NCBI RefSeq assembly: GCF_932294415.1
Contig: NC_065535.1
Coordinates: forward strand, 11,309,282 to 11,373,281
DNA: 64,000 nt
Source of the DNA: Quercus robur
Taxonomy: Eukaryota; Streptophyta; Magnoliopsida; Fagales; Fagaceae
Direction of reading: 5' to 3'
Made by a program: the position numbers and the translations under genes
Notes under the pieces: generated by a model
What the model saw: only the letters and a program-made list of their open reading frames with translations
Told to the model about the DNA's origin: nothing
Databases searched by the model: none
Shown here: one piece after another, positions 11,041 through 22,462 of the stretch
Layout of the letters: each line of letters starts with the position of its first letter
How positions within the stretch are numbered: position 1 is the first letter of the stretch

Positions 11041-11691
11041 TCAGGACCGTCGACAGTGAGCCTTGCACATATGTTGGCAATCATAAAAGCAAGGTCCACC
11101 ACAGTGAAGTGGGCAATCCAATCTCATGCCTCTACACCTTCCTCGACCCATGCATTGGGCAAACTCTCCTAGCTTATATTCTTCCTTCTTGTTCATGCCT
11201 ACTCCTCCTCTTCCCTTTCTTTTACCATGTTTTGGTTGTCCTCCACAACCCCATTTATACCAACCACCCCCTCCACCCCCCCATCCCCATCCACCACCAC
11301 CACCACCACCTCCTCCCCCTCCTCCTCCCCCTCCCCCTCCTCCACCACCACCCCATCCCCATCTATAACTACCGCCGCTGCCCCATCTGTAACTACCGCC
11401 GCTGCCGCCTCTTCCACCGCCACCCCCAACCCCACCTCCACCACCACCTCCACCTCCACCTCCACCTCTTCTATAATATGCACCATTATATCTATTCTTT
11501 TTGTTGATTTCAACTTCATTGTAGGTTTTGTTCCATCCTCCTGTATCTTCATTTCCTTGAAGAGCTAAAGAAGTAGTGTTGCTTTGAGAATTGGCCGTGC
11601 CATTTCCTATCTCATCACCTTTCATCCCAATAACACCAATGGCAATAAACAGGACAACCCATATAAACCTTATTGTTTGATTTTTATCCAT
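11041..11691 (-). CDS. Secreted glycine-rich protein with cysteine-rich tail (copy A)
   Basis: Open frame of 216 codons plus stop. The start at 11691 (MDKNQTIRF) was chosen over an ATG eight codons upstream because copy B keeps only this start in common. Residues about 7-25 (IRFIWVVLFIAIGVIG) form a signal peptide. Then come a polar stretch with N-x-T/S sites, a Gly-rich region with Trp/Tyr/Arg interruptions (about residues 75-155), a basic linker (QPKHGKRKGRGG), and a tail with eight cysteines spaced C-x5-C-x6-C followed by five C-x3-C steps. Such proteins are secreted, usually to the cell wall; this Cys tail is known to me only from unannotated plant glycine-rich proteins. No intron is visible. 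The homopolymer codons make the middle prone to length change. Family assignment is firm; function is not known. Confidence 0.8.
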   Translation of the reverse strand: MDKNQTIRFIWVVLFIAIGVIGMKGDEIGNGTANSQSNTTSLALQGNEDTGGWNKTYNEVEINKKNRYNGAYYRRGGGGGGGGGGGGVGGGGGRGGSGGSYRWGSGGSYRWGWGGGGGGGGGGGGGGGGGGGGGWGWGGGGGGWYKWGCGGQPKHGKRKGRGGVGMNKKEEYKLGEFAQCMGRGRCRGMRLDCPLHCGGPCFYDCQHMCKAHCRRS

Positions 11692-11742
11692 ACTTTTGGA
11701 CGTCCAAATATGCAACTATGAAGTAATCGCCATAAATAACAG

Positions 11743-11753
11743 CTTATATATAT
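11743..11753 (-). promoter_or_regulatory. TATA-like box of the glycine-rich gene
   Basis: The minus strand reads ATATATATAAG about 52 bp before the start codon; copy B keeps a shorter form (CATATATAAG) at the same place. Spacing suits a short 5' leader. No transcript evidence. Confidence 0.45.
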
Positions 11754-12140
11754 GTTAAGTGTAGTGGCATTGCCAGCTAGACATTTAGTCCACTTAATCC
11801 AGAGATCACAAATATAAAACAAAGAGATGCCTTAGGTCTCACTTTGTCCCCCACTTGTACAATTGCATTAATTAACTCAAGTTGCAACCAGCAAGAAGCC
11901 TCAAAAAAAATTGCTCATTCTAAACTACTTGGGAGCACCGATCCTTGCCCACTCATGCGCACACACCCTTTTATCTTTGTCTCAGCTGCTCTTACAAGTT
12001 TTCTTTGTCTCCTAGGGACCACCTAATTCGTCTTAAGTTTGGCTTAGAAAATTATTTGAGTAAACAATATGGTGAATCACATTGTTTTTGTTAAAGAAGT
12101 TATATAATGGAAAAGTAGCATAAGTCGAATTGTTAAGACT

Positions 12141-12308
12141 TTTTGTTTTTTATTTTTTTTAATACAAAATAAATTTTTTATTCTAAAATATTTTAAGTGT
12201 ATATGTGCGTGAAATTTTCTTCTGAAGACTTGAACCCCGACCCTTGCCCCCTACACCCTATAAGCATTTAAACTTGTGAAGTGACCAACGTACCAAAGAT
12301 GTGCGGTG
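12141..12308 (-). mobile_element. tRNA-derived SINE with 17-bp target duplication
   Basis: Flanked by identical GTCGAATTGTTAAGACT at 12124-12140 and 12309-12325. Copy B has one copy of this target (about 35425). The left edge is T-rich (a tail on the minus strand), and the minus strand holds a B-box-like GGGTTCAAGTC, fitting a Pol III SINE. Confidence 0.7.
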
Positions 12309-12990
12309 GTCGAATTGTTAAGACTTAAGACCTCTCTCTCATGTGAAACCCATTATGTGGAAATAACCTAAATTTTAAAAGCATCATGTGCCCTATAATG
12401 ATAAAGATTTATAAAAAAAAGTCCTCCCATCTCGCAAAGAACTGACAGTTTATCATTAATGATTCAATAGGCAACAGAATAATGTTGCAAATAACATGGC
12501 AACCATTAACCCTGACCCTTTAAGAAGTCCCATAGTCTGTTAACTCTAATCCCATTTCATTTGTGATACACATACCATGTGTGACGGGCTTGAAAATTGA
12601 ACATAAACTGGCTGATTATCCAAAATGTCATCATTTTTATCCAAAAAAAAACAAAAATGTAATAAATCATTTCCGTATCAATTTAGAAAGTAAACAAACT
12701 AACATCAAAAAAAAAAAAAAAAAAAAAGAAAGTAAACAAACTAGTCAACTACGTATAATAATGTAGGTCAGCCAGTGATATCAGTATCACTAAGTCTAAG
12801 GAGGATGTCTTTTGCTTGGCCTTGAAGTCTGTGAATCAATTGAGGAAGCTACGTTACAGCAAGCAAGCAGTGCTTAAAGATGGTGGGGGCAGTGTGGTGA
12901 AAGTAATAATGCATTTCATTCCAATTTACCAAATAGGTAACTGATCATTAAGTCTGGTATCAATGTACCGCAACTATTTTCACAACTTTA

Positions 12991-13129
12991 GGTATGTTTG
13001 GTACATGTGTTTAAACACATGTTTTCAGTTTTTAAACAACATTACACGTATTTTCACACATTTTTTCACCCATATGTATTTCCAAAAAATACAAACAACA
13101 TTACTAGAACAACATTACCAAACGGATCC
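12991..13129. mobile_element. PIF/Harbinger-type MITE in copy A only
   Basis: Ends GGTATGTTTGGTA and (reverse complement) GGATCCGTTTGGTA, with TTA before and TA after. Copy B reads straight through at about 36640 (CACAACTTTAATTGTC), the empty site. Confidence 0.7.
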
Positions 13130-13693
13130 TAATTGTGAACTTGTCACTTTCTAAAAAAAAAAAAATTGTCAATTTATCTACATGCAACTTGTGAGTGGTG
13201 GAATTGTAAACCTGCATAGACCCATCATTTTTTTTTTCTACCATGTTACAATTCGCTACTTAGGCAAATTGTGGCCAAAATTATAAAAATTATCGTGGTA
13301 GTAGACATACTCTTTGCAAATGGCCCAGGAATTGGTTGCAAGACATGGTCAGGCCTGGCCATCATGCATGTTCCCAACTACTCCATTTGGATCGTATAAT
13401 TGAAGATTTATACATACGGAGATTATTTTACAAGCAATATTTTTAAAATCGGTGCTTTCACCTGTACCTGTATATATATGTAGGAGTAGTTAGTAGTTAC
13501 TGACTGCTAGAGTACTGTATCAGTTGGTGTGATTGAATATTCAAGAAAAGGTAGTTGAGTTATTGTTTGAACTTTAAAAAAATATTAAAAAACACTAAAG
13601 AGAAATGAAAGAAGAACGAATTAGAGTTTAGAACAAGGTGATGGGAGAATATTTCTTTTTTTTTTTTTTTTGATAGCCAACATATCACTGGAT

Positions 13694-16600
13694 TCATTGA
13701 TAAGGACCAAGGTCCATTGCAATTACATCATTTTGAATTTGGAGTTCAATAACAGAGGGAGTATCCTCCACCCATATATTACAATCATCAACAAACAAGG
13801 CATTCCTAGCAAGAGAGTGTGCAGCCCCATTGATGTTCCTCCTAACATGCTCAGCCCTCCACGACTTGAAATGACTTAAGCACCACCGAGAACCTTCAAC
13901 AATCTTTTGGATAGCCAAAGCAGGAACAACATTCCCTTTAAGCGTATCCATCACTAATTGAGAGTCCCCTTCCACCACTACCTCCTTCAAATCCAAGTCC
14001 CGAGCGAAGAGAATACCAATTTCAGCAGCTTTTGCTTCGGCTTCTAAGGCACCCCAAGGCAGATTTATCTTCTTACATAGTGCACCCATCATCTGGCCTT
14101 TGTCATTTCTGATTACTACACCAATTCCACAGCACCTTTGCTCCTTAAACACAACAGCATCCACATTTGCCTTATACATACCTGGAGGGGGAGGGGTCCA
14201 ATGATGAACCCGAGTAGCTGGTTGAGTTTTTTGGCTCTCAGGCAGCCATGCAACACGGTACTCTTTCACATACATCCTAGCTTCCTTCTCAATGGTCTTT
14301 CCACTCTTACATGTGCCCCCAAACCTAACAGAATTTCTATTATTCCACAGTAGCCATGCCGTGACAGCAAACTTCTCCCAGTCCTTCTCCCCTGCAGATG
14401 TCATAAGCGGCCAAACCACATCAATGAAATCCTTGGGGGGGTGGTCTAGATTGCCAATCCTGAGCTTTGTCTCGCTCCAAGCTTCTCTTGCTACTCTACA
14501 CCCCCATAAAATATGACCCGTAGACTCACACTCCCCACACAAGTCACAATTGTCCTCCAAAATAACCTTTCGGTACTTAAGACATTGTTTTGTAGGCAGG
14601 GCATTTTTGCAAGCACGCCATAAGAAGTGCTTAACTTTGTTTGGGCACTTCAAACTCCATACCAGCTTCCAAATCATATCCATTTGGGATGTATCCAAGC
14701 AACCAGGTCTACCATCACATCCCTTAGAGACCTCAAGGTACCGGACAGCCACTTTGTAAGCACTCTTGACGGATAAGGTGCCATTGGGGGTAAAAGCCCA
14801 CACTTGGGAGTCAACCGGGTTCATGGAACTTAAGGGAATGCTTAGGATGGCCTCTGCTTCTATAGGGAGGAAGATGCTTCTTACCAACTCACTTTTCCAT
14901 TCTGCTTTATCGTGTGCAATCAGGTTGGCCACGCACTCCCAACATCCTTTGTAGGCCTAGGTGAAATGATTCTGCCTGACCCCGAAGAAGTAAGCCACGC
15001 ATCCTCCCAGATTTTGATGCTCTTTCCATCACCCACACACCATCTAATTCCATCCCTAAGCACCGGTTTGGCTGCCATCAAGCTTCTCCAAATATAGGAG
15101 GGTTTTTTCCCCACCTGAGCATCCAAAAAAGAAGTTTTTGCGAAATACTTCGCTTTGAGCACTCTGTGGATTAGAGAATCAGGTCTTTGCTGGATCCTCC
15201 AACCATGTTTGGCCAGAAGCGCAAGATTGAACGCTCTCAAGTCTCGAAAGCCCATACCCCCGTCCTTCTTTGGTTTGCACAAGTTTTCCCACGAAACCCA
15301 AGCTATCTTCCGAGCACTATCCTTCTTCCCCCACCAAAAGCCCCCAACCAAAGAGTTTATCTCCGAGCACAAAGTATCCGGAAGCTTGAAACAATTTATG
15401 GTATAAGTAGGGGTGGCTTGTGCAACGGCCTTTATCAGGACTTCCCTACCAGCATTGGACAATAACTTCCCCTTCCAACCTGCTATTTTTCTGCTTACTT
15501 GGTCTTTGATACGATTGAAAGCCTTTTTCTTGCCCCTTCCCACCATCGGAGGTAAACCCAAATATTTCTCATGTTGTTGTACAATCTACGCACCAAACAT
15601 GTTCTTCACCCCATCTTGGATATCCACCCTTGTGTTCTTGCTGAAAAACAAGGACGTTTTATCCTTGTTGATCTTCTGCCCCGACACCTTCTCATAGGTA
15701 TCCAGAACCTCTACCACCTGCTTGCATTCCTCCAATGTAGCTCTACCAAATATTATACTATTGTCCGCAAAGAAGAGGTGCGAAACCATCGGAGCTTGTT
15801 TTCTCACCCCCACTCCCTTTAGCAGCCCCATAGCCTCCTTCTTTCTAATCAACGCCGACAGCCCTTCCGCACACAAAAGGAACAAATAAGGGGAGAAGGG
15901 GTCGCCTTGGCGAAGCCCCTTAGATGGTGTGATTTTCCCTCTTGGTTCACCATTGATAAGAATCTCGTAGGACACCGTAGTAACGCACATCATGACAAGA
16001 GATATCCATCTCTCGCTAAATCCCATCTTTCTCATAATGGCCTCAAGATAGCCCCATTCTACCCAGTCATAGGCTTTACTCATGTCCAATTTAATGGCCA
16101 TTAAACCTTCCTTCCCCTTCTTCCTTTTACCAATTGTGTGCATAGTTTCGAAAGCCACCACTACATTATCTGATATTAGACACCTCGGCACAAAGGCACT
16201 TTGTGCATCAGTAATCACCTCTTTAAGAATCCTTTTCAATCAATTCGCTAAAACCTTCGAAATCAACTTATAAATCACATTACATAGGCTGATTGGGCGA
16301 TAATCCGTTATCTTTTGTGGATTTTTGATTTTCGGAATTAGACAAATATATGTATTATTAAAGTCCTTAGGCATTACCCCTGTATTCAAGGCTTGCAGCA
16401 CACAATTTGAAACACAAACACCAACAATATTCCAATATTTTTGGTAAAAGATGGGAGACATACCATCCGGTCCGGGGGATTTCGTGGGGTGCATTTGTTG
16501 GAGCGCATGCCAAACCTCATCCGCTTTAAAGTTTCCCAGCAGCACATCATTCATCTCAGGTGTCACCCTTTCACCCACAGCCTCCAAACTTGCTTCAAAA

Positions 16601-17832
16601 CATGAAGGATGGTTGGAACTAAAAATCGAAGAAAAGTAATCCAGAATGATCTTCTCTGTTGCTCCCTGTTCCTCTTGCCAAATGCCTTCCTCATCCATCA
16701 AGCCTCCAATCCTATTTCTCCTCTGTCTTTGGCTGACGGAAGCGTGGAAAAATTTTGTATTCCTATCTCCGTTCTGTAGCCAGAGTACCCGAGATCGCTG
16801 GTTCCACATGATTTCTTCCCTGATATGGAGCTCATTTAATTCCCTACGGACTGCACTTATCTCCTCTGCTGTATCGTGGAGCAAGTTAAGGGATTCAAGC
16901 TGCTGGAGGCGATCTTGTTTCTGTTTTAACATCTTATTCACATTCCCAAATTTATTCTGATTCCACCCTACTAGATTACTTTGGCACCTTTTGAGCCTAT
17001 CTCGGACGGACATAGCAGCCTCCTCTGTATGCAAATTCCAAGCCAGATCCACAATTTCTTTGCACTCTGCCTCTCTCACCCACATTGCTTCAAACATGAA
17101 TCTCTTTTTCCTTTTCTTCTGCTGCTGATTCTTGTTCAAGGATAAAGCCAACAAACAATGGTCCGATGCCGACATCGAAATGAGGAAAACTTTGGCTTCG
17201 GGGAAAAGCTGGAGCCAAGCTTCATTAGCCACCATTCTGTCAAGACGAAGAAGTGTACGTTGCTCCCCATGTCGTCCGTTGCACCAGGTAAATTTTTGCC
17301 CCACAAATCCTAAATTAACCAGACCGCACCTGCTGAGAACATCGCGAAAGTCCCTGATCTAATTTGCATCCCTCTCCCTCCAGCCTAACTTCTCATCTGG
17401 ATGCAAGATCTCATTAAAATCCCCACAAACCACCCACAACATACTGCATTGGGCATAAAGGGCTTCTATCAATTGCCACGAACTCTGCCTTTTGCTTGTG
17501 TCCGGATGCCCGTAGAAGCCGGAAATCCTCCACGGACCATTCTTGCTCTCCCCATGAACTACAACATCAATGTGCGAGTGCGAACAGCTCTTAAACCGAA
17601 TATCCGTACCTTCTCTCCAAAGCATCGCTAACCCACCACTCTGACCATCGCTCGGAACAATAATCCCCTGCGTAAAACCTATCTTCTGTTGAAAACCCTT
17701 CATCCTGTCGGTGTTCGCCTTTGTTTCTACCAGAAAAACCACCACGGGGTTTAATTTCCTCACCTCTTCGGTGAGTGTACGGATTGCCGGAGGAGTCCCC
17801 AACCCCCGGCAATTCCAAGCTAACACACTCAT
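13694..17832 (-). pseudogene. LINE ORF2: endonuclease, reverse transcriptase, RNase H (decayed)
   Basis: Start ATG at 17832 (MSVLAWNCRGLGTPP), the typical first residues of plant L1 apurinic endonuclease. Next are the endonuclease (VVVFLVETK, GFYGHPDTSKR, CGDFNE), the reverse transcriptase (SPGPDGMSPIFYQKYW, DYRPISLCNVIYKLISK, LRQGDPFSPYLF, FFADNSIIFG), a zinc-binding C-terminal region (CDLCGECESTGHILWGC) and an RNase H domain (GIGVVIRNDKGQ, EAEAKAAEIG, VEGDSQLV) ending at 13694. The catalytic FADD box reads FADN. In-frame stops lie near 17361, 16240 and 15586, and the frame changes near 14930. RNase H at the C-terminus is a known feature of one plant L1 lineage. Confidence 0.88.
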
Positions 17833-17869
17833 GTGGCTGGCGGTGCTGCACCACAGCCACCGCCACTCC

Positions 17870-19344
17870 GCCATCCATATTCTCATGCTCATCCGTGATC
17901 TCATCTTCCTGGAATTTCCCCTTTCTGCGTTTTGAGCTTGTGACATTCGGGTGTAACTCTTTTAGAGGAACCTGACCTTTACGCTTAGCTTTACTTGGGT
18001 CAGACAGTTTGTTTGGGCTTGGAGTGGTCACTTTCCTGGCCAGGCGTTTCCAGTGGCCACTCGTTGGGCCCAAAGGCTCTTTGACCCAGCCCTTCTCTTG
18101 GTTATAAATCATGGCAAGTGGGCTTGAGTTGTTATTGGCCCAAAACCCCCCTACACTTGACTCTAAGCCCAACTCCTTACCCACTTCCTTACGTGTGTTT
18201 TGCTTAACCGATTCTTCTTCAGTATTCTTACCTACATCCTCGTTCTTCGATGTTTCCCAAGATATCTCACCCACTAGGTCTGCTTCAGACAGTGAGGGAC
18301 GCACGCCATCCTTCCCATTTGGAGTAAGGTTACAATTCACCTTTTCTGTTGTCAGGTTGACCTTACCTTCATCGTGCAAGGTCTTCTTGCTCTGTCCCGT
18401 CACCTGTAACTCCCCTGAATTCACGCTAGGGGCATCCCCCTGACAGTGGTTCAGTCCGGTCACGTGAGTATCACCCATTTCCTCTCCTCCCTGTTTCCGG
18501 AGCATGTCACCGCCGTGCTTCCTCCATATCGGTGCTCCATTATACGATCTACCTTCCCTGACGTTCTCATCTCTCATGTTTCCTTGATCCCTTCCGCCTC
18601 TTCTTCTTGGATCCCCTCTAAGCCACGCTCCATATTGCATCTCCTCTCCACCTGCTCTGTTTCCGTCCCTGCTATTTCCTTGCATTCTTTCACGCCATGA
18701 TCCAGTCTCCCACACTGGTAGCAAAAATTAGGTAACCGTTCGTATTTGAAAAACACCCATCTAGATTCTCCTCCTTCGATGGTTACCTTCTTCCCTCTAA
18801 CCAGCTTTTTTGTAGCATCAACCCGGACTCTTACCCTCAAATACTTACCCCACTGAACTCCCTTCTCAGGCACATCCACATCGAGCACCCTTCCAATTTT
18901 TCCACCTATCTACATGCCAGATTCTCGGGTCATGCTCATCAAAGGGAGATTGTATATCTGCACCCAAAACGGAGTCCACTTTATGGTAATATCCTTTGGA
19001 ACTCTTTCACCCTCAAACTCCTATAGAAGTACTAGTTGTTTTTCATAACTCCAGGGACACATCTCCAGAATTCGTTTTTTGTCCCTGCCATCTCCAAACT
19101 CTACCAAGTACAAATCCTCATCTATCTCAGATATCCATAAACCCCTATTCGGTTTCCAAAGCATTTTCAGATGTTTACGCAGTGCATCCAGAACAATGAT
19201 ACGCTGTGTGAGGATCTTCATCACCAGACAATTTTTCCCAATCTCCCTCGCTGCCCTCGTGCTCTCACTTCCCAATTCTATATCCTCTCCCTCTTCTTCC
19301 GTAAACATTAACTTGCTCCACAAAGCTTCCAACTCGTCAGCCAT
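17870..19344 (-). pseudogene. LINE ORF1 (nucleic-acid-binding protein, decayed)
   Basis: Starts at 19344 with MADELEALWSKL and continues with a DUF4283-type region (IIVLDALRKHLKMLWKP, then PWSYEKQLVLL). It then has a CCHC zinc knuckle CYQCGRLDHGVKEC (about 18682-18723) and a long polar, Lys/Glu-rich tail. The frame has a stop at 19021-19023, another near 18913 and a frame change near 18600-18720, so it is not translatable as one protein. The tail frame runs past the ORF2 start. Family role: RNA binding in the retrotransposition particle. Confidence 0.75.
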
Positions 19345-19539
19345 CCTTCAAACAAACCACCCACCCTCAGAACTAGTCGAGAGGGGTTACCTGTACTGAT
19401 CTCACCGTACACAGGAGACCACTAAAACTCTTGCAACAGGGGAGAGCGCAAGACTGTCACTGCCCCTACATGCCAACGCAAGAGAGAGCTCGATGACAAC
19501 ATGGGAGAACATTTCAAATAGCCATAAAAGGTGCCTTTT

Positions 19540-19943
19540 GCCTTAGAGCATTAGCATTGGGGAATGCTAATGCCAAATGTAAGGGATATTTGGCATTTCA
19601 AGCCCCAAAATGTATTGCATTAGGAAATGCTATTGCTAAGTATTTCAAATTTTTTTGCAATAGTGCTATACTGCAATTCTATCTTTAGAATTGCACTGTA
19701 GCACAATTCTTAAAAAAAAAACTAATATTTTATTGTGATGATGATTGGGAGAAAGAAAGAATAAATGATGGTGATTGGGGGAAATATTATTTTATTGTGT
19801 AGATATATTATTTTAATGAGTAGATAGGAAAATAAATGTTTGGGATGCTGGAAGTATTGTAAAATGGGATGGTATAACTGATAAAGTAGCTTTTTGGGAT
19901 GGTAAAATAGAATAGAGTAGCATTTCTTGATGTTAATGCTTTT
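19540..19943. mobile_element. MITE in copy A only (unassigned superfamily)
   Basis: Inverted-repeat ends: AGAGCATTAGCATTGGGGAA on the left and, reverse-complemented, AAAAGCATTAACATCAAG on the right. Copy B runs without it (GGTGCCTTTTAGAGAAG at about 37196). Internal sequence is AT-rich with no frame. The target duplication is unclear. Confidence 0.55.
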
Positions 19944-20253
19944 AGAGACGAGCCGGAACAGACAAATTACATAAATTAAGGGTTCAAAAAGCTTCATCAA
20001 AAATAAATCAAAGAATATAGAAAATCTCCACAACTTCTTTCATTCTCATTGACATCACCTATTGTGAGTGCTTTATATTATCGGTCCCATTACACTGAAA
20101 GAAAAACATGACCAACATGCACAAAGATCATGTACTCTCCCTTCCCAACATTTTTTTCTCATGCTTAATACTTAGCAATAACTCACTGATCTTGCCCTTT
20201 TCAAGCCTTGAGCCCATGTGTTGTTATTTCAATTCTTACTTCTTAGGGCTTTC

Positions 20254-21018
20254 TAGGGCTGTAAACGAGCCAAACTTTGTCAAGTAGTGCATGTTTGAGC
20301 TTATCCCATCAATAAAAATTAAATGCTCAAACTTGGCTTGAGTTTAAGACAAGCCTAAAAACAATGTTTGAACTCGAGCTTGTGAGAATGCCAAAAAGTT
20401 TGAGCTCGCCTTGACTTGGCTTGATTAATTAGTCAAGCCAAGCTTGAGCTCAAATTCGAGCTCAAGTCATGCTTTTTAGCTTGGGATCCAAAAAAATTGC
20501 ATCGTCAAATACTTATATCACCAAAAATCAAGTAAACAAAAAACAATAATATACTCATTTTATCATGCTTCTAATTCCACTCGTGATTAGAAATTGTTCA
20601 AATTACAACTTTACATAATTAAATCCATCCATTCATCATTCATTGTCTATAGCTTGAGTAATTGTTCAAAATACAATTTTTACATTCACATTTGTCATTC
20701 ATGCAACTATAATCTTCACAAATCTAAATAAATTAACATTCCAAATCCATTCATCATTCATTGTCAATAGCTTGAGTAATTGTTCAAAATACAATTTTTA
20801 CATTCACATTTGTCATTCATGCAACTATAATCTTCACAAATCTAAATAAATTAACATTCCAAAACATATATGAATAAACAAGCTTTAAATTAACATTCTA
20901 AAACATATGTGTAATGTCATAATAATGAGTTTATTTAGTAAACATATATCAAGCTATAAACGAGCCTAAGCTCGGTATGTTTTTATCAAGCCTTATTGTT
21001 CACGAGCTTGTTCGCAAA

Positions 21019-21055
<37 letters not shown>

Positions 21056-21189
21056 CTCGGCTTGTTTATCAAACAAGCCTAAAACTAAGGCTCAAACTTG
21101 GCTTATTTATAAACAAACGAACATGAACGAGCTTTTTATCGAGCCAACCTCGAGTTGTTCATGAACAACTTGGTTTGTTTACAGCCCTA
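20254..21189. mobile_element. hAT-type non-autonomous element with TAGGGCTGTAAAC ends
   Basis: Both ends are TAGGGCTGTAAAC in inverted orientation (right end GTTTACAGCCCTA). The flanks resemble each other (GGGCTTTC, GGACTTTG) and copy B has one GGACTTCG (about 37420), an imperfect 8-bp target fitting hAT. The interior carries many short GAGCTTGAGCTC-like repeats, a 118-bp tandem duplication (20628-20863) and a T run of about 30 bases at 21022-21051. No transposase. Confidence 0.65.
20628..20863. repeat. 118-bp tandem duplication inside the hAT element
   Basis: TCCATTCATCATTCATTGTC begins at 20628 and again at 20746, and the two units match almost base for base, including the ATTAACATTCCAAA end. 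Recent replication slippage is the simplest cause. Confidence 0.85.
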
Positions 21190-21515
21190 GGACTTTGACT
21201 TGCTCAAAGCCTATGCTGATTCAATTTTTAGATTTTTGATGGCTGGCTCAGCCCCTATGCTGATTCAGTTATTCAAACTTTGATGACTATTTTCATTGCT
21301 CCATTGTTTTACTTTTCTGGCCTTGGATGACTTGTTTTACTGATTTGCTGATTCAGTTTTCGAGGCTTTTAATAAATTGCCCAAAATCTATTGATTCAAT
21401 TTTTTCACCAAGGGCCTTGTTACTCAACAGGCTTAGGGCATGGTGAGTAAAGTGAGGCAAGGCATTTTTGTCATCCCTACACAGATAGTAGTTGAGACTT
21501 GAGAGGATTCCACCC

Positions 21516-21843
21516 CAAGGCCAGCCCTAGGCCTAGGCCATTTAGGCCATGGCCTAAGGCCCTTTGACATAAAAAGGCCCCCAAATATTAGGCGGTAAAT
21601 TTTTTTTTTTTTCAATTAAAGAAAAAGTGTGAGTTAGGTGTATATTTTATCCCAATTTTTAGAAGACCTAATATATTAGAGTTATGCTATTATATTACAA
21701 GTTTTATTATATAGGTTTGACAAATTGATATGTCACCAATGAAGTAATTCAATACTCATTTATTATTTTGTTGAAGTGCCATCTCATTGTTACATCAGTA
21801 TGTAAGTTTTTTGTAGTAAAATTTATATTAATTTTAGCATTTT

Positions 21844-21893
<50 letters not shown>

Positions 21894-22219
21894 TGTATGA
21901 AAAATGCTAAAGCTAATACAAATTTTAGGAAAAAAAAATCTATAAACTAATGTGACAGGAATATAATTGGTGTTACTTAAATAATATAATAAAATGAATG
22001 TTTTAATAACTTTTCTTTTATTGATGATATGCCAATTTGTAAAACCTATATAGTAATTATCATTAGCTTACTTTGGGTGAATCATATTAATAGGTAAGAA
22101 TTAATAATGAATTTAAAATTAAATAAAAATAAATAAATATTATTTAAGTGATATTTAGATGTAAAAAGACCCCTATAAAATTCTCACCTTAGGTCTCAAA
22201 CAATCTTGGGCCGACACTG
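21516..22219. mobile_element. hAT element with nested palindromic MITE
   Basis: Left end CAAGGCCAGCCCTAGGCC and right end, reverse-complemented, CAGTGTCGGCCCAAG are the terminal form of a common plant hAT family. An 8-bp target duplication flanks it (TTCCACCC 21508-21515; ATCCACCC 22220-22227). Copy B has one AATCCACCC at about 37737. A second inverted repeat inside (AGGTTTGACAAATTGATATG at about 21713 against the segment near 22029) marks an older MITE of about 21676-22070. Confidence 0.7.
21849..21892. repeat. (CA)n microsatellite
   Basis: About 21 CA units at the centre of the nested palindrome inside the hAT element. Confidence 0.95.
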
Positions 22220-22342
22220 ATCCACCCTCACATCAATACCTCTTTCGGCAAGGGAAGATAACCTGTGTAGGACAAAACATTTTTGTCATCTATACACCAA
22301 TAGCAATTGAGAGGAAGCCCTTTTAGCAAAGAGTTTTGGACT

Positions 22343-22462
22343 CTTCTTTTTGATAATCTAATAGTTATAATAGTGGGAATGGGGGGTTCGAACCTTTGTC
22401 TCCTCATAAAGGGGAACAAGAAGGAAATGCCACTAACTTATAAGGCTTTTGGCCACTCCCAA
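22343..22462 (-). mobile_element. tRNA-derived SINE, copy A
   Basis: The minus strand reads GAGTGGCCAAAAGCCTTATA, AGTTAGTGGCATTTCC (A-box-like) and AAGGTTCGAACCCCCCATTC (B-box), the order in a common plant SINE head. The same SINE lies in copy B (about 37860-37981), so it predates the duplication. Confidence 0.6.

Larger units (their letters stand above)
11760..13640. other. Upstream spacer of the glycine-rich gene, copy A
   Basis: Collinear with copy B 35060-37165. It contains the SINE and MITE listed separately, a poly-A stretch near 12709-12727, and a small unfilled site near 12795 for the MITE found in B at 35866. No other gene supported. Confidence 0.55.
13656..19500 (-). mobile_element. 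Near full-length L1-clade LINE
   Basis: A 15-bp target duplication flanks it (ATGGGAGAATATTTC 13641-13655; ATGGGAGAACATTTC 19501-19515, one difference). Copy B has the single site at 37166-37180. On the minus strand it runs from a 5' leader (19500-19345) through ORF1 and ORF2 to an A tail, seen as T16 at 13656-13671. About 5.85 kb, the size of an intact plant L1. It inserted in copy A after the duplication, or was lost precisely from B, which is unlikely for a LINE. Confidence 0.93.

Noticed and set aside
11109-11568. Several open frames of Pro/His/Ser-rich composition opposite the glycine-rich gene (also 34400-34863)
   Set aside because: They are the antisense reading of Gly codons. They lack a conserved start and change frame and length between the copies.
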